Below are positions 13,601 through 24,400 of a stretch of 60,000 nucleotides of DNA, one piece after another. Within the stretch, counting starts at the first letter, position 1; the number at the start of each line of letters is the position of its first letter. The translations under genes were made by a program, and so were the position numbers. This DNA is from Apostichopus japonicus (Eukaryota > Echinodermata > Holothuroidea > Aspidochirotida > Stichopodidae), in assembly GCF_037975245.1 (NCBI RefSeq), contig NC_092575.1, forward strand, positions 26,440,841 to 26,500,840, in the 5' to 3' direction. Under the pieces are notes generated by a model. It was not told the DNA's origin, searched no databases, and saw nothing but the letters and a program-made list of their open reading frames with translations.

Positions 13601-14275
13601 CTGTACCGTACTGTTGCATTCAACATCTTGTGCCGCTATTCATCTGCAGTAGAATTGCAGGCTCAAATGCTTCAATGTGTTCTGCATTTAGTCAAAGTGG
13701 TTTAAAAATAACAATCAAAACGAGGTGAATTCTAGTTTTTGGCTGAGATCATGTGTAATATCTGTTCACTTTAGATCGCTCAACCTTTAACCTTTAACCT
13801 GAGCATGTGTAGTATCTATATATTCCCCTACCGACGGACTCGTTATGCTCACTAGACGTAACACCACCATTTTCATACGGGTGCAGTCCCGATATTAGAA
13901 TAATGGCGTTCAGAGTAGGATCATGTTGTTGGGGTTTTCGTACTCAGGTTCTAGCTTGGGAGACTTCCCTTAAAACAAGTATCCCCAATTTCATAATGTA
14001 TTCTATTTTTTTTAACGATGTTAAACATTTATATAATTTAATCCTCATTTATTTTGTATTAAATTGATACTATAGTATTAGGAAAATAACAATTGTCTCT
14101 TTTCATCTCTCTGTGCAGACGTTATGATTCATTCGTCGAATTCAGCCGCAGGGAGAAATATCCTCTGGAAGATGGCCGACTACCGGGTCTGAGTAACCAG
14201 AGGGTGTCCTGTTCGGATTATCAAGCGATTCCAAGACTAAATCTGAATGAGTGGCGTGATATGATATATACGTGA
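155..14275 (+). CDS. Animal haem peroxidase gene, 5'-partial, ten exons (MPO/peroxidasin superfamily)
   Basis: Proposed coding exons are 155-347, 1143 (or 1174)-1323, 4292-4480, 6443-6679, 7920-8311, 8989-9266, 10282-10446, 12173-12342, 12908-13022 and 14119-14275. From exon 2 onward every splice phase agrees and the exons sum to 1884 nt (627 aa plus stop). Family motifs occur in order: YR-DGSCNN, distal GQFIDHDL (Gln, Asp, His), calcium loop [13 protein letters not shown], catalytic Arg and Glu in VRAAEQ, REHNRIA, proximal haem His in [21 protein letters not shown]-like and GDRFWYEN. Gln follows the catalytic Glu where myeloperoxidase has Met, so the sulfonium haem bond peculiar to MPO is not expected. 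The protein should oxidise halides or phenols with H2O2, probably secreted or granule-stored. No Ig or LRR modules typical of full peroxidasin are seen, but the 5' end lies outside the window. Ovoperoxidase, peroxidasin-like or MPO-like cannot be told apart. It looks functional. Confidence 0.9.
1143..1323 (+). CDS. Peroxidase exon b (YR-DGSCNN, start of catalytic domain)
   Basis: The exon encodes CPELG...[18 protein letters not shown] and then a segment ending in YDD, the usual opening of the catalytic domain. The donor is GTAAGT at 1324. A start at 1143 (phase 0) keeps the first Cys of the conserved Cys pair; a second CAG acceptor would give a start at 1174. The exon ends with one base, which fits the next exon. 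Confidence 0.8.
4068..4262. repeat. 19-bp tandem repeat, about ten copies
   Basis: The unit CATATGCATACAATACTTG is repeated nearly without change and ends about 30 bp before the acceptor of peroxidase exon c. Because 19 is not a multiple of three and the unit has no stop in any frame, it creates long spurious open frames on both strands. Confidence 0.95.
4292..4480 (+). CDS. Peroxidase exon c (distal haem pocket)
   Basis: It follows a GATTTCAACAG acceptor and encodes LPTAREV and then GQFIDHDL, carrying the distal Gln, the haem-linked Asp, the distal His and a calcium-ligand Asp. The donor is GTAAAA at 4481. The acceptor lies only about 30 bp downstream of the 19-bp tandem array. Confidence 0.9.
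4748..4815. repeat. (TA)n microsatellite
   Basis: About 33 uninterrupted TA dinucleotides within a peroxidase intron. Confidence 0.97.
5160..5521. mobile_element. hAT-like MITE with 5-bp flanking duplication and internal hairpin
   Basis: The termini are inverted repeats starting CAGGGGCGTCGGA, with a second matching block GGTACGGCAG on each side. Both ends are flanked by TACAT. Inside, 5396-5430 is a perfect 14-bp stem with a 7-nt loop (TACGCTACGCGCCA arm). There is no coding capacity. A CAGGG end suits hAT, although most hAT elements make 8-bp duplications. The central block resembles those of the elements near 41.5 and 43.0 kb. Confidence 0.75.
6443..6679 (+). CDS. Peroxidase exon d (calcium loop)
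   Basis: It starts [17 protein letters not shown] and contains the FRRSRP-like segment and [16 protein letters not shown], where Thr, Tyr, Asp and Ser match the calcium-binding loop. The donor is GTAAAC at 6680. Phases match on both sides. Confidence 0.9.
7920..8311 (+). CDS. Peroxidase exon e (catalytic Arg/Glu, REHNR)
   Basis: It follows TCTGTACAG and encodes [17 protein letters not shown] (catalytic Arg, ester-forming Glu), [10 protein letters not shown], the helix [18 protein letters not shown] and EWLPIIIG. The donor is GTGAGT, phase 0. It is the longest exon of the gene. Confidence 0.93.
8989..9266 (+). CDS. Peroxidase exon f (proximal haem histidine)
   Basis: It follows CTGTTACAG and encodes [16 protein letters not shown] with the proximal His, then [12 protein letters not shown], matching the GGIDP loop of the family with Ser for Pro. 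The donor is GTACGG, phase 2. Confidence 0.9.
10282..10446 (+). CDS. Peroxidase exon g (RGRDHGLP)
   Basis: It is a short exon after TCCGTTACAG that encodes [19 protein letters not shown] and then [17 protein letters not shown] is one of the most conserved peroxidase motifs. The donor is GTAAGT at 10447 and phases match both neighbours. Confidence 0.92.
10558..10654. repeat. (TA)n microsatellite followed by a C-run
   Basis: About 40 TA units run directly into a run of about 15 C. This lies in the intron after peroxidase exon g. Confidence 0.96.
10996..11062 (-). repeat. tRNA-like SINE head or tRNA pseudogene
   Basis: On the minus strand an A-box-like TAGCTCAGTGG is followed about 40 nt later by a B-box-like GGTTCGAGTC, as in polymerase III promoters. 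The acceptor and T stems do not pair properly, so this is not a working tRNA. It may be the head of a SINE whose body runs toward 10655. Family unknown. Confidence 0.45.
12173..12342 (+). CDS. Peroxidase exon h (GDRFWYEN)
   Basis: It encodes [27 protein letters not shown] and GDRFWYEN. The acceptor is TTGATTCAAG, the donor GTAAGT, phase 1. Confidence 0.9.
12908..13022 (+). CDS. Peroxidase exon i (penultimate)
   Basis: It follows TTTCTTTATAG and encodes [20 protein letters not shown], equivalent to the family's helix plus CDN segment. The donor is taken as GTCAGT at 13023, phase 2, which fits the last exon. Confidence 0.82.
14119..14275 (+). CDS. Peroxidase last exon
   Basis: It follows TCTCTGTGCAG and ends with [19 protein letters not shown], the usual C-terminal Cys plus Pro-x-Leu-Asn-Leu...Trp signature, then a TGA at 14273-14275. 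Confidence 0.88.
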
Positions 14276-14290
14276 TCATGTACAGTCGGA

Positions 14291-14296
14291 AATAAA
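14291..14296 (+). terminator. Poly(A) signal AATAAA of the peroxidase gene
   Basis: A canonical AATAAA lies 15 bp after the peroxidase stop codon, giving a very short 3' UTR. Confidence 0.55.
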
Positions 14297-15065
14297 ATGT
14301 TTAGCATAGCAAACAAACAAAACAACATACTGTCGTTTTCTAACCATTTTATTGTTATATTTGGAAGAACCATTGAAAAATTAACACATTCATGAACTCG
14401 CGAAACGATCACACACAAACATGCAAACACACCTACAGGACGTAAGGTGGTTTATGGGCATGAAACTTGCGGCTATCATTATGGGACCATAATTACTATG
14501 ATAACAAAGACTTCAAATTTCGCATTGGCAATGACCTTTCTATCCTCAATTAAGTTAGATATTAATTATGTTTTTATTTTATTTTGTTAAAGTGTTACTA
14601 TATAAGACTTTCCGCATTACGTGTGGGGACTCGATCTGTACTGACTTAACACACATTGAAATTGGTTTATGAGGACTTCACTTGAAGTTATGTTATTTCA
14701 AACATACTCAAATGTAACATACTTCTGTTCCATTGTCAGTATGTCCTGAGCAACGGGGGGGGGGGGAGGGGAAGGGAGGGGGAATGACGAGGAAAACAAA
14801 TTAATTCATATATGACCTGTGAGTATGCCACAGACATATATGTTTGAAGATGGTATTTTCTGGATATCATTTTAAAAGCACTACTTCTAACTGTTAATGA
14901 AGAGTGATTATGTCCATTCCAGGGAGGCAGCAGGTGATATGGTAGGAAACCGGTGTGCTACTTGATCTCTAAGGACAAGCTTTAGATTTTGCACAAAGGT
15001 TCATATCAAAAAATACATTTCACATAATTTCAATCATTACTAATGTAACTATATTCCAAGTAGTA

Positions 15066-15091
15066 CACTGTAAAAACACCTGGGTCATTTT
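15066..15091 (+). repeat. Left terminal inverted repeat of the CACTA element
   Basis: Starts CACTGTAAAAACACCTGGGT and pairs with 27619-27644 with one mismatch over about 26 bp. Further TGGGTCA/TGACCCA copies follow within 150 bp. Confidence 0.88.
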
Positions 15092-15390
15092 GTGTGACCC
15101 ATCTGCTGAGTCAGCCATACTTTACCCAGAAATGGGTCGTATTGGTCGAGTTATTACGCAAGATTGTTTGAAATTGTGAAATAGCTCGATGAAAGTTTGA
15201 CTTTTTGCACTGGGTCACTCTCAAAGACTTTTCTCATTGGATAAGTTATGTCATGTGACCACTATCAGCGTTTTTGCATGCCGCCTTTCGCAGACTACAG
15301 CTGAACACCGTCACAAATCTATAAATTTCAGGACCAAGAACTTCAAGAAGGCAGTCTTAGTTGAATCAAAAACTTTGATGGGCTCTGAAA

Positions 15391-15457
15391 ATGGACACGT
15401 TTGTAAGTTCTATCCTTGATGACTGGGGTTTGCCAATGTTAATACCAATATTCAAAG
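15391..15457 (+). CDS. SAM gene exon 1 (start codon, first half of SAM domain)
   Basis: ATG at 15391 opens MDTFVSSILDDWGLPMLIP; the donor is GTAAAT with one base left over. The DDWGL..LIP pattern is the usual opening helix of SAM domains in this family, which decides the start and frame. Confidence 0.8.
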
Positions 15458-18400
15458 GTAAATATACGCCAAAGTATGCTGACTAGTTCAGGCCACAGGC
15501 GCTCGCAACGTTAATTAGTTAAATACTATATTATAGTATGCCATTGTAGATATGATGATAGGCTAGGCCTAAGTAACATGTTATTTGTGCTGCGAGCGCC
15601 GTGGTTCAGACAAGCCCATAATTACCCTGATAGTGAGTGATACTGATACGTAGATAGCTGTAATGTTAGACCTAACGTTTGGTCTTTGATGAAGCATAGG
15701 CCTAACTTCACTACGTAAGATTAACTAAGTTATAGGCTAAGACTATCCATTCTTAAAAATAGGCATATAGTAGGATATACTTGCATTAGAAAATGCTCTA
15801 AATAACGTTATAACTTTAAATTATATAGCCTACCAATATAACTATAAGGGTAAGACGTCATTACTAAAATATGAGGTTGCATGGTCTTCGATGGCTTTGT
15901 CACTGTCAATGATATGGTCAACTCAAACTTACATTTCAAGTCAATATAGGAACGCAGGCCCCATGCTAAGTTAGGATGATAGGCCCTACCAGTAAGTTTG
16001 AAACTAAGTTAGGCCTAGGTTACAAAATAACATAGGCCTGCTATTAGCTATATAGGCCATTTTGTAACAACTTCAGAACTTTATATTATGGCTGTGGCTA
16101 TTCTTACGACTAGTCGTAACAATTATTTATAAACTATTCTTACGACATTGGCAAATTCAAGCGCAGTTAAGTAAAAAGCAAAGTTCTGCGCATGTAGTAG
16201 GGGTAGGCTAACCCTAAACCTAACCCTAAACACTCACCTAACCTTGCCCCTAACCGGAAAGAATTGTTACTCCTAGTCGTAAAAATAGTACTCCTAGTCA
16301 TAAAAATAGCCATGTTATAGCAACTGCGCATGCGCATTTATACATTATTCTTACGACTAGTCGTAAGAATAGCCACTTTGTTATAATATCATATTGACGG
16401 AGCAACTAGCATCTAGGCAAATATTCTTTGGTATAGGCTAGTACAGTTTCAACAGAGGAAAACTAATTATCTAGACATAGCTAGTCTATGTGAAGATAGC
16501 CTAGGCTAGTAGTAGCATGGTACAACCCAAATTTCGTGCACTTAATATTCCAAACTGAAATATTTCTTTGAATATACTATTAAGCCACAAAGTGACAATG
16601 CCAAAAGAACCTCTATCTCATTTTCGTTCAATTGATGTATTGTTACAAGTTTAATTATTATCTGTATTTCCCCTTGCTTACTAGTTTCATATGAGCATTT
16701 AAAATTGAAAAACTAATGATTTTTTTTAATTTTTTATTTCCATAGAAAATGCCATAGATGAGGACAGCTTTAGATTATTAGACAAACATTCTGTGAAAGA
16801 TGTAATACCAAAAGTTGGCATCCGGCTTAAATTCCTGCAGCATTTCAAAATATTCAAAATGCAGGTACTGTGTAATCTCTTTGCTGATAATTAATTTAAA
16901 GACAATGGCATTGCAGTGTTCCATGTGCCAAAACTTTAGCACAGGCAGGATAAAAGCTCTATTTTTTCATTATGAAACTGTACATCACATTTTAAACTAT
17001 AGACAATTCAGAAGAAATTTTATATGCTCCCAAGAAGGGTGCATGCGTACCTTTCAATGGACCTGGAGTCTTAAAAGACACCTTTTAAAAGTTCACAGTC
17101 ACTTGCTTAATGAGGAGTACATGAATGACAATTACCAGCAAGAACAAGAAGCAATTGCAGAAAATATAAATGAGGTTGAAGCAGGTGAAGATAGAGACGA
17201 AGAGAATCAACCTGTTGGCTATGAAACTTTGGCAGAAGTATTGAGGCAAGATTTCTCACAAGACTTGAAGCAAAAAGCTGCTGGCCTTGTGAGTTTTTTA
17301 AAAGGTCAAAATAATGTCCTGCAGACAACAGTCGATAGCGTAGTAAGACATACATCTAGTTTATGTTCTGAAATAGTTGAATTTTGTGAGTATAATATTA
17401 ACAAAATTGCAGAGGACAATGTTCTGGACATGGCACAGCTACAAGAAATTTTAACCAGCTTAAAGAGTTTGAAAAATCCATTTGAAGACATTGACACTGC
17501 TTACAAACAAAACAAGTTTTTTCTGGCATCTGAGAAATATGTAGCTCCCACTGAAAAGCCAATAGCACCTGAATATGTTCACAGAGCACATACATCCACT
17601 GGTCATGTTTTGCAAACTCTCCAACATAAAACATTTCAGTAGATTCCTTTAAAACCATTGCTGAAGCTAATACTAGAGAGTGAGGGTTACATTGAAGAAA
17701 TCCTGAAATACCAGCAGAGTAAAGCTGACGATGGCATACTGAGAAGCTTTCAGGATAGCCCTCATTGCAAACATCACCCAATATTCTCTGAGAAGAAGAA
17801 CATACGTCTATTATTGTATTATGATGAATGTGAAGTGACAAATCCCCTAGGGGCAAAAGCTGGTACCCATAAGATTGGTGTTTTCTACTTTACAATACTC
17901 AACCTTCATGCAAAATTCTTATCAACATTAGACAATTGTTATCTTGTAGCCATGTGTAAACATGATCACATTAAGCAGTATGGATATAACGTTGTGCTGG
18001 AACCATTAATTAATGACTTAAAAGATCTAGCCACAAACGGGATTTATATTTCTTCTGTCAGTTTTGATGGAAATGTTAATGTTGGTATTGCCCAGATTAC
18101 TGGGGATAACTTGGGCATGAACTCCCTCCTTGGGTTTGTAGAAAGTTTTACAGCCAATCACCCATGCAGGCAGTGCCGAGTGCATAGAAATATTATGAGG
18201 TCACAACTGGTTGTTGACCAGGCACTAAAAAAAAATCGAATCAACTATGCAGAAGATGTCAATGAAGCAAATTTGACAATGACTGGTATAAAAAATTCCT
18301 CAATTTTTAATGAGCTGGAGTACTTCCATGTCACAGAAAACTATGCGCCAGATGTGATGCACGACATCTTGGAAGGAGTTGGTCCTCTAGAATTTAAACT

Positions 18401-21400
18401 GGTTATGAGTTTATTGATAGCTGATGGGAGATTTAGTTTAAGTACATTAAATGGAAGAATTACAAGCTACAGCTATGGTTTTCCTGATAATATGAACAAG
18501 CCATGCTGCTTATCAGAAAAGCAACTCCAAAATCCGGATGGAGCAACTGGACAGTCTGCAGGCCAAATGTGGGCATTACTTCGGCATATTCCTTTAATAA
18601 TAGGTGACCTAGTAAATGAAGATAACATATATTGGGAGTTGTTACTTATGTTACTTCAATGTATGGATTTCATTTTTGCTCCCTGTGTAACATTTGAAGA
18701 CACTATTGTTTTGAAGAATCTTCTTAAAGATCATCATGAACTCTACCTAACTTTGTTTCCAGATCGCCACCTTAAGCCAAAACATCACTTCATGTTACAC
18801 TACCCTGAAGCAATCAGAAGAATTGGTCCTGTTATTAATTTCTGGTGCATGAGATTTGAAGGAAAACACTTCTTTTTCTTTAAACGATTTGCATCTATTA
18901 TTAATAACTTTAAGAACCCTTTGAAAAGCATGGCTGTGAAACACCAAATGAATCTATGCCACAGACTGCTTTCTGGTAAAGATTTAAATAGCAGGCAAAA
19001 AGAAATTGGAAATGGCGAAAATATGCTACTTGCTGTTCTTGACAGTGCCCATGGCATTTCTGTTGCTCTTGGAAACTATCCCATGTATGATGACATATTT
19101 ATAGCAAACTGGGTGAAGCTTTATGGTGTATGTTATCGACCAGGTATGATGGTCGTAGTTGATAAAACAGAGTGTTACGATCCAGTGTTTGCAAAGATTG
19201 TCCATGTTGCAGTTCTTCAAGATGGATCTTTTAAACTGATCTGTGAGTTGTGGGAAACCATTTTATTCTCAAAACACTATCATGCCTATGCTGCTTTGCC
19301 AGTTGAGCCAGTGAACTTTACATGCATACTTGTTGAGGAACTTGTAGATTTTAGGCCGCTGCATGCAAATAAATCATATTCGCTGGATGATGACCACTAC
19401 TACATTCCAGTGAGGTACAGGCTTGCATGACCATATGATGTTTCTCTTAAAGGAATGCATGTGACAAAATGAAAAAAATGCATGCAATCAAGATGTCAAT
19501 GTTCTTGTTGTTAATTGTGTGTAGGAGAACCAAGAAGACTCAAGCAATGCTAGCTCATCAGATTCGTTACCAAGCACTATCATTTTATCAACTTCCGGTA
19601 GCAGTGAGAGTGATATTGACGATGCCGACCTCTCCCTTGCTAATGGCAGAGGCCCAAGTTCTCATTCACTAACACAGGATAAAAAATTTGTAAGTACTCA
19701 GGAAAATGAAGCCTAAGAATATGATGTATCATCTTCATGGTTGAAGGAGCTGGGGGTGGATGCACTTGGCCATGTATATACCCCCACTTTTGCAAACAAA
19801 TTTAAAAGTGCCTCCTTTGATATTGAAAAGTGCTCCCTTTGGAATTTGAACTCCATATATTTTTTAACAACAATTCAGCAACCCCCAGATTTCACACATT
19901 CTCAAAAAAAAAAAAATGTAAATTTACACTGAGTTTTCTTATTTTAATCTGATTACAGGAGCTTTCATTTGAAACTTTGTTATACTGTGCTCTAAATAAG
20001 CTCTTACTGCATTGCAAAGTGTTTGAACCATTGGACTGAGATACATAATCAAGCTACTAACACAGTGATGGAAACTTCGATGAAACTCGAAAATTGGTAT
20101 AGCTATGGATGTTGCATTGAATAAATCTAGCCCCTGTTGATTTGCAGGATAATGGTAATATGAGGGCTATAGTTGTCAATCACATAAAACCTTGTATCGG
20201 GCAAACTTAATGGATGAAATTGGATGATTCTCATACATGATACAAATATTGCCCATAGACATTAAATGAAACCAACTGACTTTAGAATAGGTCACACGAG
20301 GGGTGACCAGGGGTAAAAAAAAAAACTTTGTTATCAGTCTAACTCACTGGTCAGAACATGGATAAACGTGATAATTAAATGAACCCTATGTCTGCAACCT
20401 GGATGAATCTCATATTTGGTACATAAAATTACTAGTACATACTCTCTTCCTCAAAGAAAGAATTGGATATTGACCAAATTTGCACAATGTGCACATTGCA
20501 TACAGATATTTTTCTATGGGTGTTCAAGTTATGTTGGTCATTCTTATTATGGTGCACAAACAGCACATGCATGTACTTCAGATACCATTAGCCCATTGCT
20601 GCTCTACTTTTATAATGTTGTACTGTATTATTTTCAGAATATTGCTATATATATATCTTTTCTTTTTTTTCCCTCAGGATGTGAGAGCAATTATTGAAGG
20701 TTCTAAACAAACAAACATATTAACACAACTAGATCAAGGATTCCTGGGAGTGCAGGAGAGGCTCCAGATGGTCAGAATATTGGTGTCCCATCTTATTGAG
20801 AAATACGGACAAAGGTCTGAATAGTACTGTTTTTTTTTCTTGGGGGAGGGGTGGTGTGGGGATATTGCAATGGGAGATCTCCAGTATTTTTGGTTCCTCG
20901 CTGGAAACAAAAGAAAACTATGAATTTCAAGTTTGCGTTTGCGTGTGCGGGGTATGTGACATTTGCCTTGTGAGCGCAATAACTTAATAAGGGAATGATG
21001 GATGATCTCCATACTTGCTATGTTGATGCATTGTAGTGCGATAGAGACCTCTATTGTTTTTGGTGCTCACATCATGAATATTAATGACTTTACAGGGTCA
21101 GAGTTGAAAATCTTCAAATTTGTAATGATATGAAAAGAGGAAGTTAGTTGTACCCTGGTCTTCTAGGTTGACTAGAAAAATTTTTCAATTGATGGTTAGA
21201 CTACACTGAATTTTAAGCATCTGAATTTTCTTACAGTGTTGGAACAAACATGAAAATTAGCCTTGCGAAAGCAGTTGTGACTGAGTTTCCGCATCTGAAA
21301 GATTGTGAGGGAGAAGGATATGTGAGTATTATCTAAAGTGCCATTTAATAGCCAAGAATGAATTTATTAGTAGAACAGATTTCCTTTATATACACAGTGT

Positions 21401-24400
21401 ATAGACAATTTCATCAATTTACCAAAGCATGGATGTGTCACCTTTGCAAAAAATGGTCAAGACTGCTTGTTAATAGCTATATAGCTTGCTGAACAGAGAG
21501 TTAACAGTGTGCTATTAATTGTAGTAATACAGTAGCATAATCAGACTTTTTGGTGGGGGTGGGGAGAGCTGAAGGGTAGCAAGGAGTCTGGGCAAGGGGA
21601 GGGGGACAAGATATGGGGAAGAGGAGGGGATCAAATTCTTGTATTTGAGGGGTGGAAGAGATGGTGCATCATTTCTATCTTACTAAGTTACTTGAATGTC
21701 AATTTTGGGGGGGGGTGCCTAATTGGGGGCTCTTGCCCCATTGGTTATGCCACTGCAGTAAAATATGATATACTCAACAAACAGTCTTTGCAAAGACTAT
21801 AGTCTGTGTAATTGAAAAATTGAAGTTAACTATATATGTCCTATTTTTATCTGTGGACTATAGGAAGCATGGTACACAAAAGCCCATGGCAAACATCCTG
21901 CTACAGGCTATCTTGAGGAAAGATTGCGCAATGTCCGAAAACGATCCCGTGCCTTTGAGAAACAAGAAGCAACACCAAAAGAAGTAAAGAAGCCTACACC
22001 TGTAAAGTTCACCATACAAACAGATACAAAAGGTACTAATACCATTATCTTGAACAGTCTGCATACAATATACTTAGTAAGGGATATGGGTCAATTTCTT
22101 TAACTGTGTAGGCTAAGTAACATACTCCTACAGCCCCCAGTCATTCCTACAGGTAGGTAAATAAATTGTCATAATGATTTTTCACTTATAACAGTCAGGT
22201 GCCAAGTTAAGTTGCTTGAACCTTAAACTTAGTATGTAGGTAGCCCTTTGTGAGTAGATGATCCCTCTATTTTTTCATGGAGGTCCAAGGTCATTTGAGG
22301 TCAACAGAGTTAATAGTCTGAAAACCTTGTAACTGAACACAATATTTAAAGGAGTTTAAGTCATTTGGAACTTCAAACTCAGTATGTGGGTAGCCCTTGG
22401 TAAGTAGATGATCCCTATTGAAATTCATGGAGGTCAAAGGTCATTTGAAGTCAAGAGAGGTTAATGTATGACAAGCTTGCAAACATGACCTCAAAAAGTT
22501 ATAGTTATTTGATACTCAAACTGAGTACATTGGTACCCCTCTGTGAATAGAGCAGACCTGTCAACTCTCCCGGTTTTACTGGGAGGCTCCCGTTTTTCCA
22601 GCATATCTCACAGGATGAGTTAGGAAACTCCCGGTGTTTAATCCAATCTCAATTCCGCTTGCACGATAAGACAGGTAGTTCTAAATCGCCCTTTTTTTAA
22701 CAAGGCAAGTTGACAGGTCTGGTTGGGGATCCCTATTGTTTTTCATAGAATTCAAAGTTCGGCAAACCTGAACAATGTAGGCATCCATCAGTCAATGCAA
22801 ACCCATTGCACCACTGGCCACTTCTGGTCAGCTAAAGGATAAGTTGGAAAATCTTTTATACAATGTTGCTTCTCATGTTGTTGAAATTAAAGTACACTTT
22901 CTTTTACTATGGAAAGGGAATCACTAAGCCTTTTGGCATTCCGTTTTCATTTTGTTTAACCTCTGTTAGATGATGAAGAGACTTTGAAAATGATTGAATG
23001 GCTGAAGTATAACCACAGTCCAAATGACCAAGTAAAGGAATACATGAGACTCACTCAGGCTTACAGAGCAGCATGGCTTGGACAGAACAGGTCCGATGCA
23101 AGTCTCAGCCAATTTATTACGGAATATCCAAGACTGCTGGATACACCAGGAATGGTATGACTGATATAAGTAACCACTTTCCTGCTCCTCTGAGATCATG
23201 TACCTGATATTCCAGTTAATTTTCCCCTCAAAGTGTTGGGTTGTCAATCAAATGCATCTAAGCTGCTGGGGGTCCCACTTGTTTACCCTCAGTCCACCAC
23301 AATATTCAATTTGTATATAAACATTATGTACTGGGACACTCATGACTTTCAATAGTGAGGTCAAGGCTACTTATGAATTTTGTAATGCTTAGCTAAAAAA
23401 TCTGATACTAATAATTTGACAAGCACAGACAACATGGAATTAATAAATAATAAATTATGTTGTAATTTAATAAGGGGGAATATATTGTCATTATAGGCCT
23501 ATAGGGAAGGTGTGGGACTTATTATGTTGGACATGTTTCTCTGTGTATGCTGAATAATAATTACTACATACACTGATTTGTGATTAAATCTACAAATATC
23601 TATTTATAAACCCTATTAGTATAAACTGACAAAAGAACGGGAAGACATACATCCTCATAACCAGTGTATAGAGTAACTTAGAGGTACTGCGACAAACCAT
23701 TGAGACATACGCCAAGACATAGAACACTCACATAATCTAAAAATTTATAAATCATTAATGAATATCAACAAATAGCTAAGTGTGATCATGGCCTATTGGA
23801 CGTGTCTCCTTATACATTACTAAGTGGTAGGCTGAACTTCCTGCATGGTAGCTACCCATGCAGTGAAGAGTCCGTATTGTCTAAATGTACTTTGTGATTA
23901 AATTGTATAGTCAATCAGCCACTGATTGAGATTTTGTTAAGCATTCTCTTATCGATGTGGAAATCAGTATTTGTACATGGCAAAACGTGTGTTGGATGCG
24001 CACATCTATGAACATGTATGTGAGTGGGCAGTCATGTTTAACTCTCTGATTGTAAATTAGTGTTATGATTTATATGCTATGATTGTTTGTTGTTGCATTG
24101 CCATGTTCCGCATCTAGTGATGTTCTGTCTGATCACACTCTGCACTATGTAACACTTATTCTGTAAGTAATTCCATCCAAAGCCTATAAGGTGCTAAAAT
24201 GTTTTCAATTGTTTGTTTTTACATTTCAGATTGAGCAGGATTTCTTACTCCAGTTCTCACCAATTTCATTGAAGGAAGCCTGGACTAGCTCACTTTGTAA
24301 AAAAGTTATAAACTATGCTAACTATCAGAATACCGAATGGCAGAAGAAACTTGGCATAAGTGGCTTTCAAGAAGGTAAACACAAACATATATCAATGATT

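Noticed and set aside
16205-16255. CCCTAA-like block suggesting an interstitial telomere repeat
   Set aside because: Only a few irregular CCTAAC/CCCTAA units inside a nested MITE; too short and irregular.
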